From the NCBI RefSeq assembly GCF_040412425.1, contig NC_089756.1, positions 8,906,226 to 8,970,225 of the forward strand: 64,000 nucleotides of DNA, given 5' to 3'. Within the stretch, counting starts at the first letter, position 1. Every line of letters starts with the position of its first letter. Positions 27,301 through 42,300 of the stretch are shown in pieces. A program made the translations under genes and the position numbers. The notes below the pieces were generated by a model. That model was not told the origin of the DNA. It ran no database searches and was given only the letters and a program-made list of their open reading frames with translations. Origin of the DNA: Macrobrachium rosenbergii. Taxonomy: Eukaryota > Arthropoda > Malacostraca > Decapoda > Palaemonidae.

Positions 27301-30300
27301 ACCTTCCAACATCTGATGGACAAAATCCTGGGCAACCTACTCCTCTTCATCATCTACGTCGACGATACACTGATATTCAGCCTCAACATCAAACAACACA
27401 TAAAGAGGCGTTAGGCAGGTTCTGCAAATGCTTAAAGAAAACAGACTTATTACCCGAAAAGACAAAAGCGAATGGGCAAAATCAGTGGTGGAATCCCTGG
27501 TCACCAAATAAGCCCCGACAGTGTCAGGCCCCTCCCAACGAAGATCCAAGTAGTCACCAACTCCCCAAAACAAACAACAATCAAAACAGTCCAAGAATTC
27601 ATGGGAATGATTAATTATTACCACCGTTTCATAACAAACCTTGCTGAAATAATGGCCCCAATATACGATTGTTTAAAAGAAAACCTAAAAAACTATGCTG
27701 GTATGAAAAACAAGATAAAGCCTTCACACTAGCTAAAAAAGCAACCACCTCTGCTGCCACACTAATCTTTCCTTTACCTCATAGGTCCCTTGCCCTAATG
27801 ACGGATCCGAGTAGCACAGCGATGGGCACGGTACTCAAAACAAGTCACAAACGATGATTGTCGCCCGTTGGCATTCTTTAGCAAAAAGTTATCGCCAGCA
27901 GAACAAAAGTACTCCACATTCGACCGAGAGTTACTGGCAGTCCATAGAGCCATGCTAGAAGGATGACAATTCGTGGTGCAGATGGGCCACCAACCACTGG
28001 TACATGCCTTCACCAAAAGCAGAGATGGTTGGTCAGCAAGACAGCAGCGTCACCTATCGTCAATAGCAGAACACTCATGCACCATCAGATACTTAAAGGG
28101 CTCTTCCAACAACGTGGCAGACACCCTTTCCCGAAAATTCATCAACATTGTCCAGATCAGGATATCATATCCTGAAACAGCATTGGCTCAGAAGGATGAC
28201 ATGGACCTACAGCAACTTCGGCAGGAGAACCCCACCCTTACACGGAGCAACCTATCCATTAATGACTGAGCGATGACCATTGCCTGCGAGATGAGTACCG
28301 GATGCCCTTGCCCATATCTACCATTAGGGTTGAGAAAGAAAGCCTTCAACCTTGCTCACAGCCTGTTCCACCCATCAGGCAGATCCACAGCCAGAACATT
28401 GTCGGAGCGGTAAATCTGGTGGGGAATGAAAGAGAACAACAAAAAGTGGGCAAGAGAATGCCTCCCATGCCAAACGTTAAAAATAACGAGGCAAACAGAG
28501 ATGAGGATTGGAGAATTCCAACACAGCGAAGACTGGCCCACATCCACATCCACATCATGGGACCCCTGCCCCCCTCCGAGGGGTACAGGTATCTTTTTAC
28601 GATCATCGACAGGAATACCAGATGGCCAGAAGTAATACCTGTAAGGTAGCAGACAGCAGAGAGTTGTGTGAAAGCACCGATAGACATGAGTATTGCAGTA
28701 CATAACAAGCGACGGAGGAGCTAACTTCACCTCCACCTTATGGCCCTCCTTCACCGCCAGCCTCGGTACAAAACTCATTCACACAACAACATACAACCCA
28801 GAAGTGAACAGCATGGTGGAGCAGCTGCACCGCTCCCTCAAATCAGCACTCACCACCAGATGTCAAGGCTACCAGGAATTGGAGAAATGAATTACCACGG
28901 GGTCTTGCTGGGATTAAGAACAGACCCAAACACAGCATTCAACGCATCACCGGCAGAAGCAATCTATGGCCAAGCATTGACAATAACTGCAGATGTTTAT
29001 GAAGACTTGACAGAGCCCACGACTCTTCCAGACATCCGTAGAGCGTTGGAAAACATCATGCCGGTGAAGACAACATACGACATAGGAAGAAAAGAATATG
29101 TCCCTGACGACCTTAAAACAGCAAAATATGCGTTCATAAGAATGGACACATACAAGCCCCACCTCTCTCTAGCCTACTCGGGACCACACCGCATACTGCA
29201 ATGCAGAGATAAAGCGCATACTGCAATGCAGAGAGAAAGCATATCAGCTGACAGTGGATGGGAAAATCACCTGGGTCTCCACCGACAGATTAAAACCAGC
29301 CTATATCCCAGACTGACTCAGTCCCTTAGGCTTTCTTGGGGGGGAGGAGTACTGTGAGGTTCAGAGCTGTCGCTGGGACCCTCACGGCATCCTCGCTCCA
29401 AAACAAAAATCTACATGACGCACCAAGACTCTCAAGAAACAGATCCACCGCTCCTGATTCAAACAATCTTTTATGCATTTTCTGACGTCCTTGTCAGAAT
29501 TGTAATTACTAATGTATGTAAGGCATTGCAAGCAATCTAGACATATGCATTTTAAATCTCTTCCTAATCTGTATATAGAATTGTTAACCATTCTTCAGGT
29601 GTGAGAAAACACATCTGACTGTACACAGACGTCCCTCTGTTTTCCTCTAATGTCAAATGCTACTTTTCCGCTCGCAAGAGTTCTTGGCCTGTCCCAGATT
29701 TTGTGAAAATAAATTAGAATACCTTGAACCTGCTTCTTACTTGTTGCCTCATTATAAACTAATTTGAGAAGATATTGGGCAAGAATGCTAGAGTCCATCA
29801 ACTGGATTAGAGGTCATTTCAATACAGTTAAGGAAAGGATAATGTAAGTTCTAGTTTCCATATAAGCAAGGTAGTATCTGTTAATACTATTCTTGCATGC
29901 AAGTACAGTACTATTGAAGAAGGGCTTTTATATAATGCCTCAAGGGGAACAGATCAATAATATGATGCCATTCAGACTAAGGTCAAATTTTGGAGGAAAA
30001 GCAAAACCCACAATTCCATGGACTTAATACTGGAAGGGTACAGAAGACTACACTGGCCTAGTCAAGATTAAATAAAGGGCTAGCACTCCAAAGCATTCTT
30101 GAAGAGAAAAATTGCCTCTGATGCCTTTGCAATGGTAGAGAAAAATGCAAGGTCACTTTGTGCTACGATCCAAAGACAGTCAGTGTAGAGGAGAGAATGA
30201 AAACCAGGGAGAGTGAGACAATAGCAGAATTTCCTTCCCTGGAGGAGGTTTCATTATCTGAAGAAATAACTACTCGGTAATCTGGCTTCAAGTGGGCCTT

Positions 30301-33300
30301 AGTCAGGTTTAGAACAAAAATACCAGATAGAAAAGAAGCCAGATGATTCTCATTGTCAAGTCAAGAAGTGGCTACAAAAAGGAGAGACAATATTCTGCAA
30401 AATACCCTTTGAAGACCTGCAGCTGGGAACTTATCGATATCTGTAACAGGTTACACATGGGTCTTTTGCATATTCTTGGAACACATACTAAAAGACTATG
30501 GGGTATGTAAATTTATAATCTTTGCTAAGCCTTCCAGTCCAATGAGCCATGGCAAATTGAAAAAAAAAAAAAAAAAAAAGTTCTATCAAATCGCAGCAAT
30601 TCAGTACACAGGGTGAACATTGTCTGTACTGGAAATGGTCTGCAACAGAATGTAGGAACGATAAAGGTAAAGGTTGCCTATATGAATAGTTTCAATAAAA
30701 AGCCAAAAAAGCTACGTATTGTCATTTCTATTATCATGGAAAGGAGGAAAATGTGTTCTCACCCAAAACCTGAGTCATCATCGTCTTCTTTTCAACTTAA
30801 TTCCTAGTTGGGGCCATTGTTTTTAATGAGCCTTTTCCATGTGTTTCTATCTTGTGTCCTACCCTCAACTATTCCTGTTTCTCATGTCTTGTTTAATGCA
30901 GTCTCATTTTACAGCTCTCAAGGATTAGCCTACCCTTATCAAAAGGTCATATATAGGCCAAGTCAAGTTGGAGCTAATGAACAAAAAAAAAAAAAATTAG
31001 GAGACATACAGAAAAAATTAGATTAGGCAGTATCCAAAGAGCAACTATGAAAGGCTGGAAGGTAAATAAGAGTACACATGATGACATGAAAAACAATTAC
31101 ATGACTACTTTCACAAAAGTTATGAGGACAAAATAACAATACATTAGGCATCAAGAGATGCCATGATTATTTTGAAGTCTGAAAAATAATGCTAAGAGAC
31201 CACAAAATAATAGATACATCATAAGTACTCTGTACATGCTACAGGAACAAAGCTAGTCTACCTCTCACTTATAGCAAGTGACTGGGTGAGCAATGCCAAA
31301 TGAGAAAGAATAAAACTAACTTATATAAAGGGAAGACATGACAAACATTCTAAGTTCCTAAATATGCTGAGACTCTAGCCTGGCTTAGCATCATGAAAAC
31401 ATCCGCGTGATCCCACGGAAAAATGCACAGGCACTGAAAAAAATCTAACTGAAGGAAAATCTAACATTATATTTGCTGAGACTCTAGCCTGGCTTAGCAT
31501 CATGAAAACATCCGCGTGATCCCACGGAACCATGCACAGGCACTGAAAAAAATCTAACTGAAGGAAAATCTAACATTATATTTGTACTAAAATAATAAAA
31601 AATAAAAAAACTCTACGGGTCAATAATAAAGAAAAAGGCTTAATAAATATACCGGAGCACAACAAGGAATGTGTGAGAGCAAAGATCACAGAATTAATGC
31701 AATCAATCAGGAGATGGTGAAGGGTAAGAGGTTAATGGTAGCAAATACTAAGTTTATGAACATGTATCTGTGAGAGTTCAGGCAGGAGGAGCATAGGAGA
31801 GAGAAGATTAGAAAGAACTCATTTTATGTCTGACCCCATAAAAATAAAATCTGATGTAAAATCACTTGTCATTTTAATCAATATTAAACATACTTTATAT
31901 GCAAGTTCGGCTGCTTTTTCAACAGAAACTAAGTCAGGAATGACAATCATTTATGAAAATATTTTCATTATTTGAACAGTACAGTACATATACAGTTGTC
32001 TATCCTGAATAACACACACATTTAACAATAAGAATTATGCATGTATGGACAGGTTTGTCATAAAAAACAAAGTGTGTGAATTCAGTACGACCAGTTCTAA
32101 TAGAGTGCATGTCACAACACCTTATCTGTGATATTTCTGAAATGAAGTTGCTGAAAATATACTTTTTTGAGAACTTCATCAGTTTTAGGTTTATAATTCC
32201 ATTCATTCTACATTTTGGGAAATTTATTCTATATAAATTGTTATTCAATCCTCAACATAAAACCCCAGGTTATTTACAGGGCAGACTGCAACTTCAATTC
32301 CATGAATTCAAATATAAGCTTTAACACCCACATAATTCACTATATAATCCTCTTACTATTCACTTTCCTCAACACTATACACTAAAGCTAAATACTGTAA
32401 TCTTACCTCATTTCCATATTCAGGAGCTAAAAGACACTTCTTTTCCAAGTCAGCATACTGACTTTCAGTTATCTTAGTAATAAAGAAATGCAAGACCAAG
32501 TTTTTATCATGATCCACCTGTAAATAAATACATTAATGTAATAGCTTCTAGCATAATAACTTTCACAAAAATAACAAATTTTTTAAGCAATGTCTATTTT
32601 TCCTAGGTATGCAAACCCTTGCCTTTTACATTAGAAATATTCATCAGCAGGAGGTGGAATGGCCGTTGAACTTGGTAATAAGGCAGCTAACTGATGGTCA
32701 AGGGAGGATAGGGTAATACCCTCACTCACCTACCAATGGTAGCCACTTTTTCTTCAGCCATTCAGTAGTAAGGACTTAATGGCCCCCATCTCCCAATATG
32801 CCCATTGGACTGGATGAATATCTTCCACCCTTCTTTCATCTCATCAAAGGACGAGGATTATGTGACAACAGTTACATTGTCATAGGAGTATCTACAAACC
32901 TACTCTTAACATTCCAGGTTAGTCTGTCTGCAGATGCATTCCTTGATGACTTGGTTGGTAATAAGAAGGGCAAGCCTTTTTCTGAGACAGCTGCTGTTTT
33001 TCTGCTTTTCTGCTTCAGTTCATCAGTACATTATTGCAAACAATAGGCACTCCCAATATTGAAGCAATTGCTGGAAGGACATCACAGTAGTCATTATAAA
33101 CAATGCAAATGACCTACTCTCCTAAGAAGAACCCTTGTTTACTTCCTAGTTAAGTATACCTTAGTTTTACCAGACCACTGAGCTGATTAACAGCTCTCCT
33201 AGGGCTGGCCCGAAGGATCAGACTTATTTTACGTGGCTAAGAACCAATTGGTTACTTAGCAACGGGACCTACAGCTTATTGTGGAATCCGAACCACATTA

Positions 33301-36300
33301 TAGCGAGAAATGATTTTCAATCACCAGAAATACATTCCTCTAACTCTTCATCAGCCGGCCGGGGAAATAGAACTCCGGCCCATCGAGTGACAGTCTGAAG
33401 CACAACCGACTCGGCTAACGAAGGGCTTTTACTTCCTAGTAATGAATCATTGTCCTGACATGGATGAAGTCTAGTCCAAAAAAGGAGTTTAAACGTGAAT
33501 AGAGGTCTGTTTGTTATAAGGAAGTGCTTATAAAAATGGAAAACCCTGAGTTGCTCACACAGGGAAAAATACCAAATTCAAAGTAATTTGTATTTCTTCC
33601 AACATACAAACCTACTCAGCACATTATGGCACCGAGTACTCCACCTACGAAAGCATAAGTTTGTATTCCCGTCAAAACAAATAGTGAATGTATTTGTCTT
33701 GCATTTCACTCAGAACAATAATATGACTGAAAAAAATGTCAGTATCTAGCGTGGTCGCAATTTGATGCAAAACACAGCTGGTATATGATATCAGAATATA
33801 AAATACTACAACCTAACATAATCTGGGACAAGTTATATATACAATGTGATTCTGTCCAGAGCAATGCCCTTCCTCTAAATGAGGGTGCTTGTACTGTAAT
33901 CACCTTTCACATCTTTACTATCAATAATGATAAGGACATTCTTATGGAACAAGCCAAAAGGACATGAGCTTGCAAGATAAATTTCCACATAATAAAGTGT
34001 TCAAATGAGAATAAAATACCATGTATAAATATATGACAAAATATTAAACAGAACTGAATATACGGAAGTACTGTAATATCAAATATATACACAGCGTATC
34101 TTATATAATAAAATAAATACTACATAAATACTTACTATATACATAAATAATGAAAATGTACTTTCATACTTGCATATAACTCTTAACCCTGACTACTGAA
34201 GTTATGGTACAGAGGCTGCAAATCAGTCTAATGTTGGGACCTCAATCTATCTCTGTGTTTCTTGTTGAGGGGAGGAGGTTGCTTCTCCAACTTGTTGCCT
34301 TCTTACTATTACTTACTTTTTCATTGTGGCTACCTCAAATATCACAAACCATGGAGTGTCTCATTTCTGTATGCTGGAATATTCCATCTTGACAGTGAAA
34401 CCCCACACTGTACCTTGTAATTTTGCCTCACCATTTCTACCTTCTTTACCAAAATACTAATACTTTCTGCCTATTAATTTCATCTATTCCCTTTGGTTTA
34501 TCTCACCTAGCAACAAACCTCTTCCATTTTACCTTGCTTCAATTATGTCTCATTAAAGAACACATCCCCTACAAAAACCCTGTCTTGAAATGTGACTGGG
34601 TGGTTCAACTAACTTAATCTGCAATAAATACAAGTAAGTGTTCATTAACACTGAGGACCTTGTCAAGTGAAAAGCCAGGAATCAATGTGTTTTCTTTTGG
34701 GGATACTTTATCTTCCAGAGAACTGGATTTGAGATTCTTGATCATTACTACTAACTTGTGTTGCCGATACAGTTGTTCCAACCTGAAAACTGTATCTCCA
34801 CTTAAATTGATTCCAACCCAACATATGAAAAAACAAAGAGTGATTTTATTGAAGTTTTGTCTCTCCTTAAAGCTAATCAGTATGGATACGCCAAAAGACC
34901 CTCTCTAATCCATAATATTGTATGCTACTTGAATTAGCTACAGCAATGTGCTAATCTAAATTTCCATAACATTTCATGGTGAGTTTATATTTACTTAAGA
35001 CTTTTTATTAATCTTTCTGACAAGGAATTAATTTACAAATCTTACCTGGCAAATAAAAATTTATTTCTTTCAAGTACCAGGCAATTTATTGAAAAGATTT
35101 ACTTTTGGCCCTTAACCATAGTATACCATATCGGCTTAATCCTGATTACTGGAGCCTATAAAATTTGAATCAAGGCTTCAAATCTACAGCTCCACTTATT
35201 TAAAGCTGATCTATAACTATATTTAAAACTTAGCAATAAAGCTATCCACGTAAAACTTGGAATCACTTACAAAGCTTGACTATCAGCTTAATACTTTTAT
35301 ATTCTTAGAGCTATCTCATTTATGTGAGTATTTTATAAATGTCCTGCAAACAATCAGATCTAGTTTGGAAAATAAACTAAGACAGACAACTGCTTATTTT
35401 ATTTCTGAGCTACAGATATGGCACTGTATTTGCAGATGAAGCTGACTGGCCAGTGAAGTGTTAGATCTTCAAGTACAAGTGAACTGTAATCACATCTGAC
35501 AATCAATAAATATTTTAGATTTACCCTGCCTTGATTCATCTAACAACAACTAAACCACAAAATTTTTCAAACTTAGTATTCCCTGAATATAAAAGATATT
35601 AAAATTACAATCCTTTAAAGAGTACAGTAAAGGGAAATTCAGACTCAGCATATGTTTGGCCCTTGACCAAGATACTATTGTTTAACCTGCATGTGTCCAT
35701 CAAGAGCAGCTAAGCTTTGTATTAACCCAGCTATAAGAGATGGGTACACAGTATAATGCATATAGCAATTCAATAAAATTTTTACTTAATTTCACATTCC
35801 TCTAATCTGTACAATAAATACTGTACTTCGACTTTTCTTAAAACATTTCTGCAATTCAAATTCCAGTTTATTCTAAATTATTAAAGAAAAATTAAGATCC
35901 AGTTTGACATCAAACTTTATACTAGTGAGAAACAGACGAAATTCCTTATGTTCATATGCCCTCCCTCACAGTGTTCCTTTACAGAACTACAGAATACCTC
36001 CAAATTGGGCAAGCAAAAAGAAATATGTTATTTTCATGATAAAATTAAGTTTCACATATACTTACCAAGTAATTACACAGCTATATTTTCCGCTCGCGGA
36101 GCAGCTTAAAATTTTAAAAATCATGGTAGCGCTTCTATTGTTTTCGTGAAGGTGGCTACCCCGCCCAATATCAGGGGACAATAGGAACAATAAAGCAGAA
36201 AACTCACTTCTTTTGTGCCTTATGTCCATGAGAGGGGAGGAGGGAGGGCTCCGATCTGTAATTACTTGGTAAGTATATATGAAACTTAATTTTATCATGA

Positions 36301-39300
36301 AAATAACAGTTTCATATAAGTAACTTACCAAGTAATTACACAGCTGAATCCCACACTGACGGGAGGTGGGATCCATGGACATATTCTACTCCAAAACATT
36401 CAGTCATGAAAATGAACTTGAAATAGACAATTTTCTAGCATTTATACAATGCTTGTTGTTTCCTTACCTAAGAGAGCTACTGCAGTTAATTACTGCCTCT
36501 GGTCGGTGCTCATCTTGACCTGTAGTGACGTGGTGGAATACTCGTGAGGCACCTCTACTTTTAAGTGGGAGTTTTGGAGTGAAGGACAATTCTGATTGTT
36601 CGCAAAGAATAAAAAACAGATGACGCTGCCCTGGGCGCAGTACCAAAAGGCAACAATAACCAGACAATGTTTTCACCTGCACTGAAAACTAAAAAACCAC
36701 CACCGTTCCACCAAAAAACCGGTGGGCATCCCAGGTACATACATAGTAACCCCCAGGCTCCCCAATGACTCGACACCCTACTTCAAGGCGAAGAGATCAA
36801 GGATAAAAGGAATGCTTCCTAAGCTTCTTCCCACAATACCATGCCAGCCACTGACAAAGGACCTAGGGTACTGCAGTTTTAAAACACTGTTTCTATCTCT
36901 GTTAAATAGTGTGTTGTAAATATGGACTTACACTTCCAGTAAGTAGACTGAAGCACTGCAGAGAGTGACATATTATGTCTGAGAGCAAACGAGGTGGTGA
37001 CTGCTCTAATGTCGTGTGCTTTCACCTTAAAGGTAGGCAGGACGTCCTCCTGGATCTGCAAATGAGCCTCTGTAATCAGATCTCTAGGGAAGAACAACAA
37101 TGTGTTCTTAGATAGGGGTCGAGATGGATTCTTGACAGAGCACCAGAGATTGCTGGAAGGGCCTCTGATTTTCTCGGTTCTGTCTAGGTAATACCGTAGG
37201 TCCCTAACAGGGCAAAGGACGTTTTCCTCCTCTTCTGGCCAGAGGATATCCATAAGGTTCCTAATAGTGAATGAGCATGGCCAGGGGTTGGATGGTGTCT
37301 TGTTCTTGGCCAGGAAACCTAGAGCGAAAGTGCAGACTGCATCTCCCTAAGCGAATCCTACCTGCTTGTCTATGGCCTGAAGTTCACTAACTCGCTTGGC
37401 AGTCGCCAAAGCCACAAGAAACAGTCTTTCGAGTTAGGTTCTTGAGAGACGTGGAATGGAGAGGCTCGAAAGAGGGGCTCATTAACCACTTGAATACCAC
37501 ATCAAGATTCCAAGATATCGAGTCAGCTTTCATTTCCTTAGAAGTCTCAAAGGATTTAATCAGATCACCCAGATCTTGGTTACAGGAAAAATCTAGGTCT
37601 CTGTGTTTAAAAACCAAATTCAGCATTGATCCATACCCTTTAATGGTGGAAGAAGAGAGCCACTTGGCAGTCCTCAATTAGAGGATGAAGTCTGCTAACT
37701 GAGCTACAGAGGTTTCAGAAGACGAATTGTTATGTCTGCTACACCATCTTTAGAAGACTGCCCACTTAGATTAGTAGACTTGGCAAGAAGGCTGACGTCT
37801 ACATCTTGCAATAGCCTCCGCTGCTGATCTTGAAAATCCCTTCGCTCTAATGAGTCTCCGGACAGTCTGAAGCCTGTCAAAGCTAGAGTGGGTAGTCCTT
37901 AGTGGAACTTCCAAAAGTAGAGCTGTTTGAGTAGATGTGGATTTTGCGGAAGCAGTCTCAGAAGTCCAATAAGAGTCGCAGGAGGTCCAGCAATCACTCT
38001 CTGAAAGGCCAAAACGGAACTACCAGGGTCATTGTCACATTGTGATGAGATTGAAATTTGTTGAGTACTTCCCTTACCATGCTGAATGGCGGGAATGTGT
38101 ATAGGTCTTGATCTGACCAATTTAGAAGCATGGCATCTGTTGCCCATGCCAGAGGGTAAGGGACCAGAGAACAAAAGAGAGGAAAGCAACGATTCCTTAA
38201 AGTGGTGAAAAGGTCCAATGTTGGTCTGCCCCACAGTTTCCAAGGGTCCTTGCAGACCATGGGGTCCAAAGTCCACTCTGTGGGGGGGGACCTGTTTGCA
38301 ACGACTCAGTTCGTCCGCCAACACATTCATCTCCCCTTGAATGAAACGTGTGTGCCAGTTGCACATGATTCTGGTCTGCCCAAATGAAAAGTTCTTTTGT
38401 TGTTTTGCAGAGGGAGAAGGAATGGGTTCCGACTTATTTCCTGCTGTAGGAAAGAGCAGTGGTGTTGTCTGAGTGCACCACTACTGTTTTGTAAGCAACC
38501 ATTTCCGAAAAAAACACAACCTAAATGAATGGCTGTCAACTCCTTGACTCTGATGTGCAGATTCCATTGTTCCGGAGACCACGTCCTGGAAGCTTCTATG
38601 TTCCCCAGAAGGGCTCCCCAACCTAGATCTGAGGCATGTGAAAAGAAGTCTAGGTCAGGGTTCAAAGGGCACAGCGACTTTACCTCCGAAAGTCTTTCTT
38701 CAGACGTACACCACTGCAGGTCCAACTTGATCTCTGTTGTTATGGGGAACACCAAAGAGTCTGGTTGCATTTTCCTGTTCCAATTTGCTCTTAGGAAGAA
38801 CAGAGGAACTCTCATACGTAGTCTGCCTAATTTTACAAACTGTTCGATGGAGGCAAGAGTTCCTAAAAGACCACCAAGTTGCTGAACAAGATGGGGGAGA
38901 GAGAGAAACTGTGGACTGTCAGTAGACAGGAATCAATTCTCTTGGGGGACAGAAAAGCCCAAAAACTCAACGAGAGTTAATCCTCATCCCCAAATAAAGA
39001 ATCTCCTAAGTTGGAGTCAGCTGCAACTTCTGCAGATTGATCAGAATTCCTAGCTCTTGGGCGAGACGGGTCCTCTGTAGGTCCTTCATGCACTTCTCCT
39101 GTGATGGTGATCGGAGGAACCAGTCATCCAGGTACAGGGATACTTTGATGCCAAGAAGATGTAACCACTTTGCTAGAGGGGCTAGCACTTGTGTTAAGAC
39201 TTGAGGAGCTGTAGAGAGGCCAAAACACAGGGCCCGATATTGAAAGACTCTGTCCTCGAAGACGAACCTGAGATACTTCCCGGAGTCTGGATGAAGAAGG

Positions 39301-42300
39301 ACATGGAAATAAGTGTCTTGCATATCGAGAGTAGACATGGAAATAAGCGTCTTGCATATCAAGAGTAATCATCCAATCGCCCTGGTGAATGGATGATAGT
39401 ACTGACTGGTTCGTCTCCATTTTGAACTTCATCAGCGGTGAATGGATGATAGTACTGACTGGTTCATCTCCATTTTGAACTTCATCCTCTGGACAAAGAA
39501 GTTCAGAGCGCTGACATCGAGGACAGGTCTCCAATCCCCCAAAGACCTGGGGATTACGAAAAGACGGATGTAAAAACCTTTCGTTGAGCAATCCTCTACC
39601 TCATCTATGGCTCTCTTCCTGTGAAGGAATGACACTTCCTCTAAAAGAGCCATATACCTCTTGAAGCCTTTGCAGTAAGCCGTCAATGTGATTGGCATGG
39701 ACACTAGTGGTATCGAGTAGCCCTCCCTCAGGGTCTTGACTGTCCAAGACTTTGCTCCTTTGGCACTCCACCTCTCCCAGAAAATGAAAAGTCTGGCTTC
39801 CACTGGTGCATGGAGGACTGTTGTTTCATTTCTTGGATGAAGGTCTGGTGGAAGCCCTCTTGATTGACCTGGCTGAGAAACGAACCTTGTAGTGGGGCTT
39901 GGGAGGCAAAGCCTGTCTACTCCCACGAAAGGGTTGTTGCTGAAGTGGAGAAACTGACTTACAGCCAAAAGAAGAACACTCTTTAGGGCGCTTAAAATAC
40001 TGCACCAGCAGGTCCTGGGTTGACTTTTTTTGGAGGTCCATAGCTATTTCCTTGACTGTGTACTGAAGAAAAAGATAAAGGTGGTCCAGAGGAGAGTATA
40101 ATAAAGCAGATTTCTGTATAAAAATACTCCTTTAGTAGTGAAGGAGCACCAAAATTCTCTCTTTTTGAGAACCACCAGCAAGAAAAGTGCCACAAGCTCT
40201 AGGGAGCCGTCTCTAATGGCTTTGTCTCCACACGACAGCATGCCAAGCCAGTCTGCAGTGAAATCTCCTGCCAAATCAGTGCAGTCCTCTATTTTCTTAG
40301 CGAGGACCCCAAATGTCCAGTCGTGAAAACTGAACACTTTGAAAGCTTTGAATATATTCTTCACAAGATGATCCAGTTCTAGTTCTGTGGAAATGAACAT
40401 CACTTTCGCTGACAAGAAGGCTTAGCGGCGTGCTGAGTCAGTAAGACACGAGAAGTCTCCCTGGGAGGAGGCAGCACCTCCAAAGGACAGAGCTTCTCCT
40501 GTAGCTTATGATAGTTATCTCCTGGCTGTCAACCTTGAAGGCAGAAAAGCAAAGGTGGCCTTACCCTGCTCGCTCTTCACTGAGAGCCAATCACTGAACT
40601 CTTTGAGTAATTTCCTCGAAGAGAAAGAGAGAACCACCTTAGGAAAGTCAAGGCAGGCCAGACTGGAGCCGCTGGCTGGAAGTATGACGGAAATGTCGCC
40701 TGGAAATATCTCTACAGAGATGCTTAAGTTGAAGGGGCTCAATTGCACTAAATCCTCATCAATTGAAGAAACTGGGGACAAAGACAAGTCCTTAGAAGGT
40801 TTGGTCACAACCAGAGCTTTATGGAGCAAACCCAGAATGCCACCCAACTGTTGCTTGATGTGCAACAATGAGGGATCTTGTACCACTGGCACAGAAGAAC
40901 TTGAAACTGGCAAAGAGGGGGTCAGGCGCTCGGCTGGCACCAGGCGCTTGACAGCTGGTGCCAAATGCTTGAGAGCTGGCACCGGGAGCTCAGAGGCTGG
41001 CAATGGGCACTAAGAGACTGGAACTGGCACTAGGTGCTCAGGAGAAGGCATTGAGCGCTTGTGTGGGCGCCTGGACGAAGTCAAAGTGCATTTCTTGACA
41101 ATGGGGCGCTTGGGGGCCAAATACTGGCGCTCCGAAAAAGAACGCTCGGGCGAAAGGTACTCAAGACTGCGCCAAGCACTACAGGATGGTTGAAGACCGT
41201 GAGGAGGATCCTTACGTTTGTGAGGAAGAGGCGAGGAGCTGTCAACATCGTCCGTACATCTCTTCAAGGGACAAGACTCGCCTGGAAAACTCCAATAACG
41301 CTTCTTGCTGGGACTGGAATTCTCCGAGTCTGAAGATAACTGATGCGCACTAACTGAGACGCTTTTCCAATGGCTGTCTGTCGAAGCCTGGGTGTGTGCA
41401 ACATGTTCAACTGAGGGGACGACTACCCTTGGGCAAACACCACCGGCCTCCTTTGGACCTGCAGTATTTCTCCTCCCAGGTTCAGGGGAGTATGACAGAG
41501 AACTTCGTCTAGGAGAACCAGCATGACAGGCAGCCACCTCCTCCCCTTGCACTGGCACAACACTATTCACTTTGTCCATAAAGACTTTTAGGGGTGCCCC
41601 AAATTCAGCCACTGTGTTCACCACTAAATTAAACTTAAGGTCAATCCTGCACTCGAGACTGGCAATGGCATTGGCATCGGAAGCAGGGGAGCTAAGCACA
41701 GGAGCAAATGATACAATGTTAGGGGGGACTGACGATGGGAGACAAGGCTGGAACAGGGGAAAAAGGAATGGCAAGATCATCTACAACACTAGGTCTAGGT
41801 TCTAGGCTATGAGCTCTACTCTTGGCCCTAGAGGCCGCCTTCCTCTTCTTGTCCCTATCAAGCTTATCTGTGTGAGATTTTAACACCTACTGCTTTACAC
41901 TTATCACAAGTTAGCTCTTTTGAACATATCTGTCTCCTACAGTTTGAACATATTGTGTGAGAATCATAAGTGGCTTTTGTTAACCTGGTCTTACAACCTT
42001 CCCAACAATACCTAATGCTGGATGAACTTGAGTCTGACATGGTGAATCACAAAATTAGGTATAAAACAATCTAAGCTAAGCTAACAAGTTTGAAGGCTAC
42101 ACATATAAGTGAATACTTCACCGAATCCTGGAAGGCTAGACTCAAAATACTGATGAAATAAATCAACAAAAGCTGCTGCAAACATTCGATGTTATGTTGA
42201 AGGCCGGCAGAAAAGAAGCTCTTTTGAACATATCTGTCCCTTACAATTTGAACACATCGTGTGAGAATCATAAGTGGCTTTTGTTAACCTGGTCTTACAA

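Larger units (their letters stand above)
25440..29756 (+). mobile_element. Gypsy LTR retrotransposon 3, with truncated 5' LTR
   Basis: The 5' LTR start (TGTGGGGTCCAGAGCTG) matches the 3' LTR start (29353, TGTGAGGTTCAGAGCTG). AACT occurs directly before 25440 and directly after 29756, a 4-bp target duplication. Only about 195 bp of the 5' LTR remains; at about 25636 it passes straight into gag, so the rest of the LTR, the primer site and the start of gag are deleted. Gag, protease, reverse transcriptase, RNase H and integrase follow in order with many frameshifts. It lies in intron 4 of the NUDT16-like gene, antisense to it. Confidence 0.88.

Noticed and set aside
34204..34908. Several 60-80 codon frames in intron 3
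   Set aside because: No motifs, no splice-site context and no similarity to anything recognised; expected by chance in AT-rich DNA.
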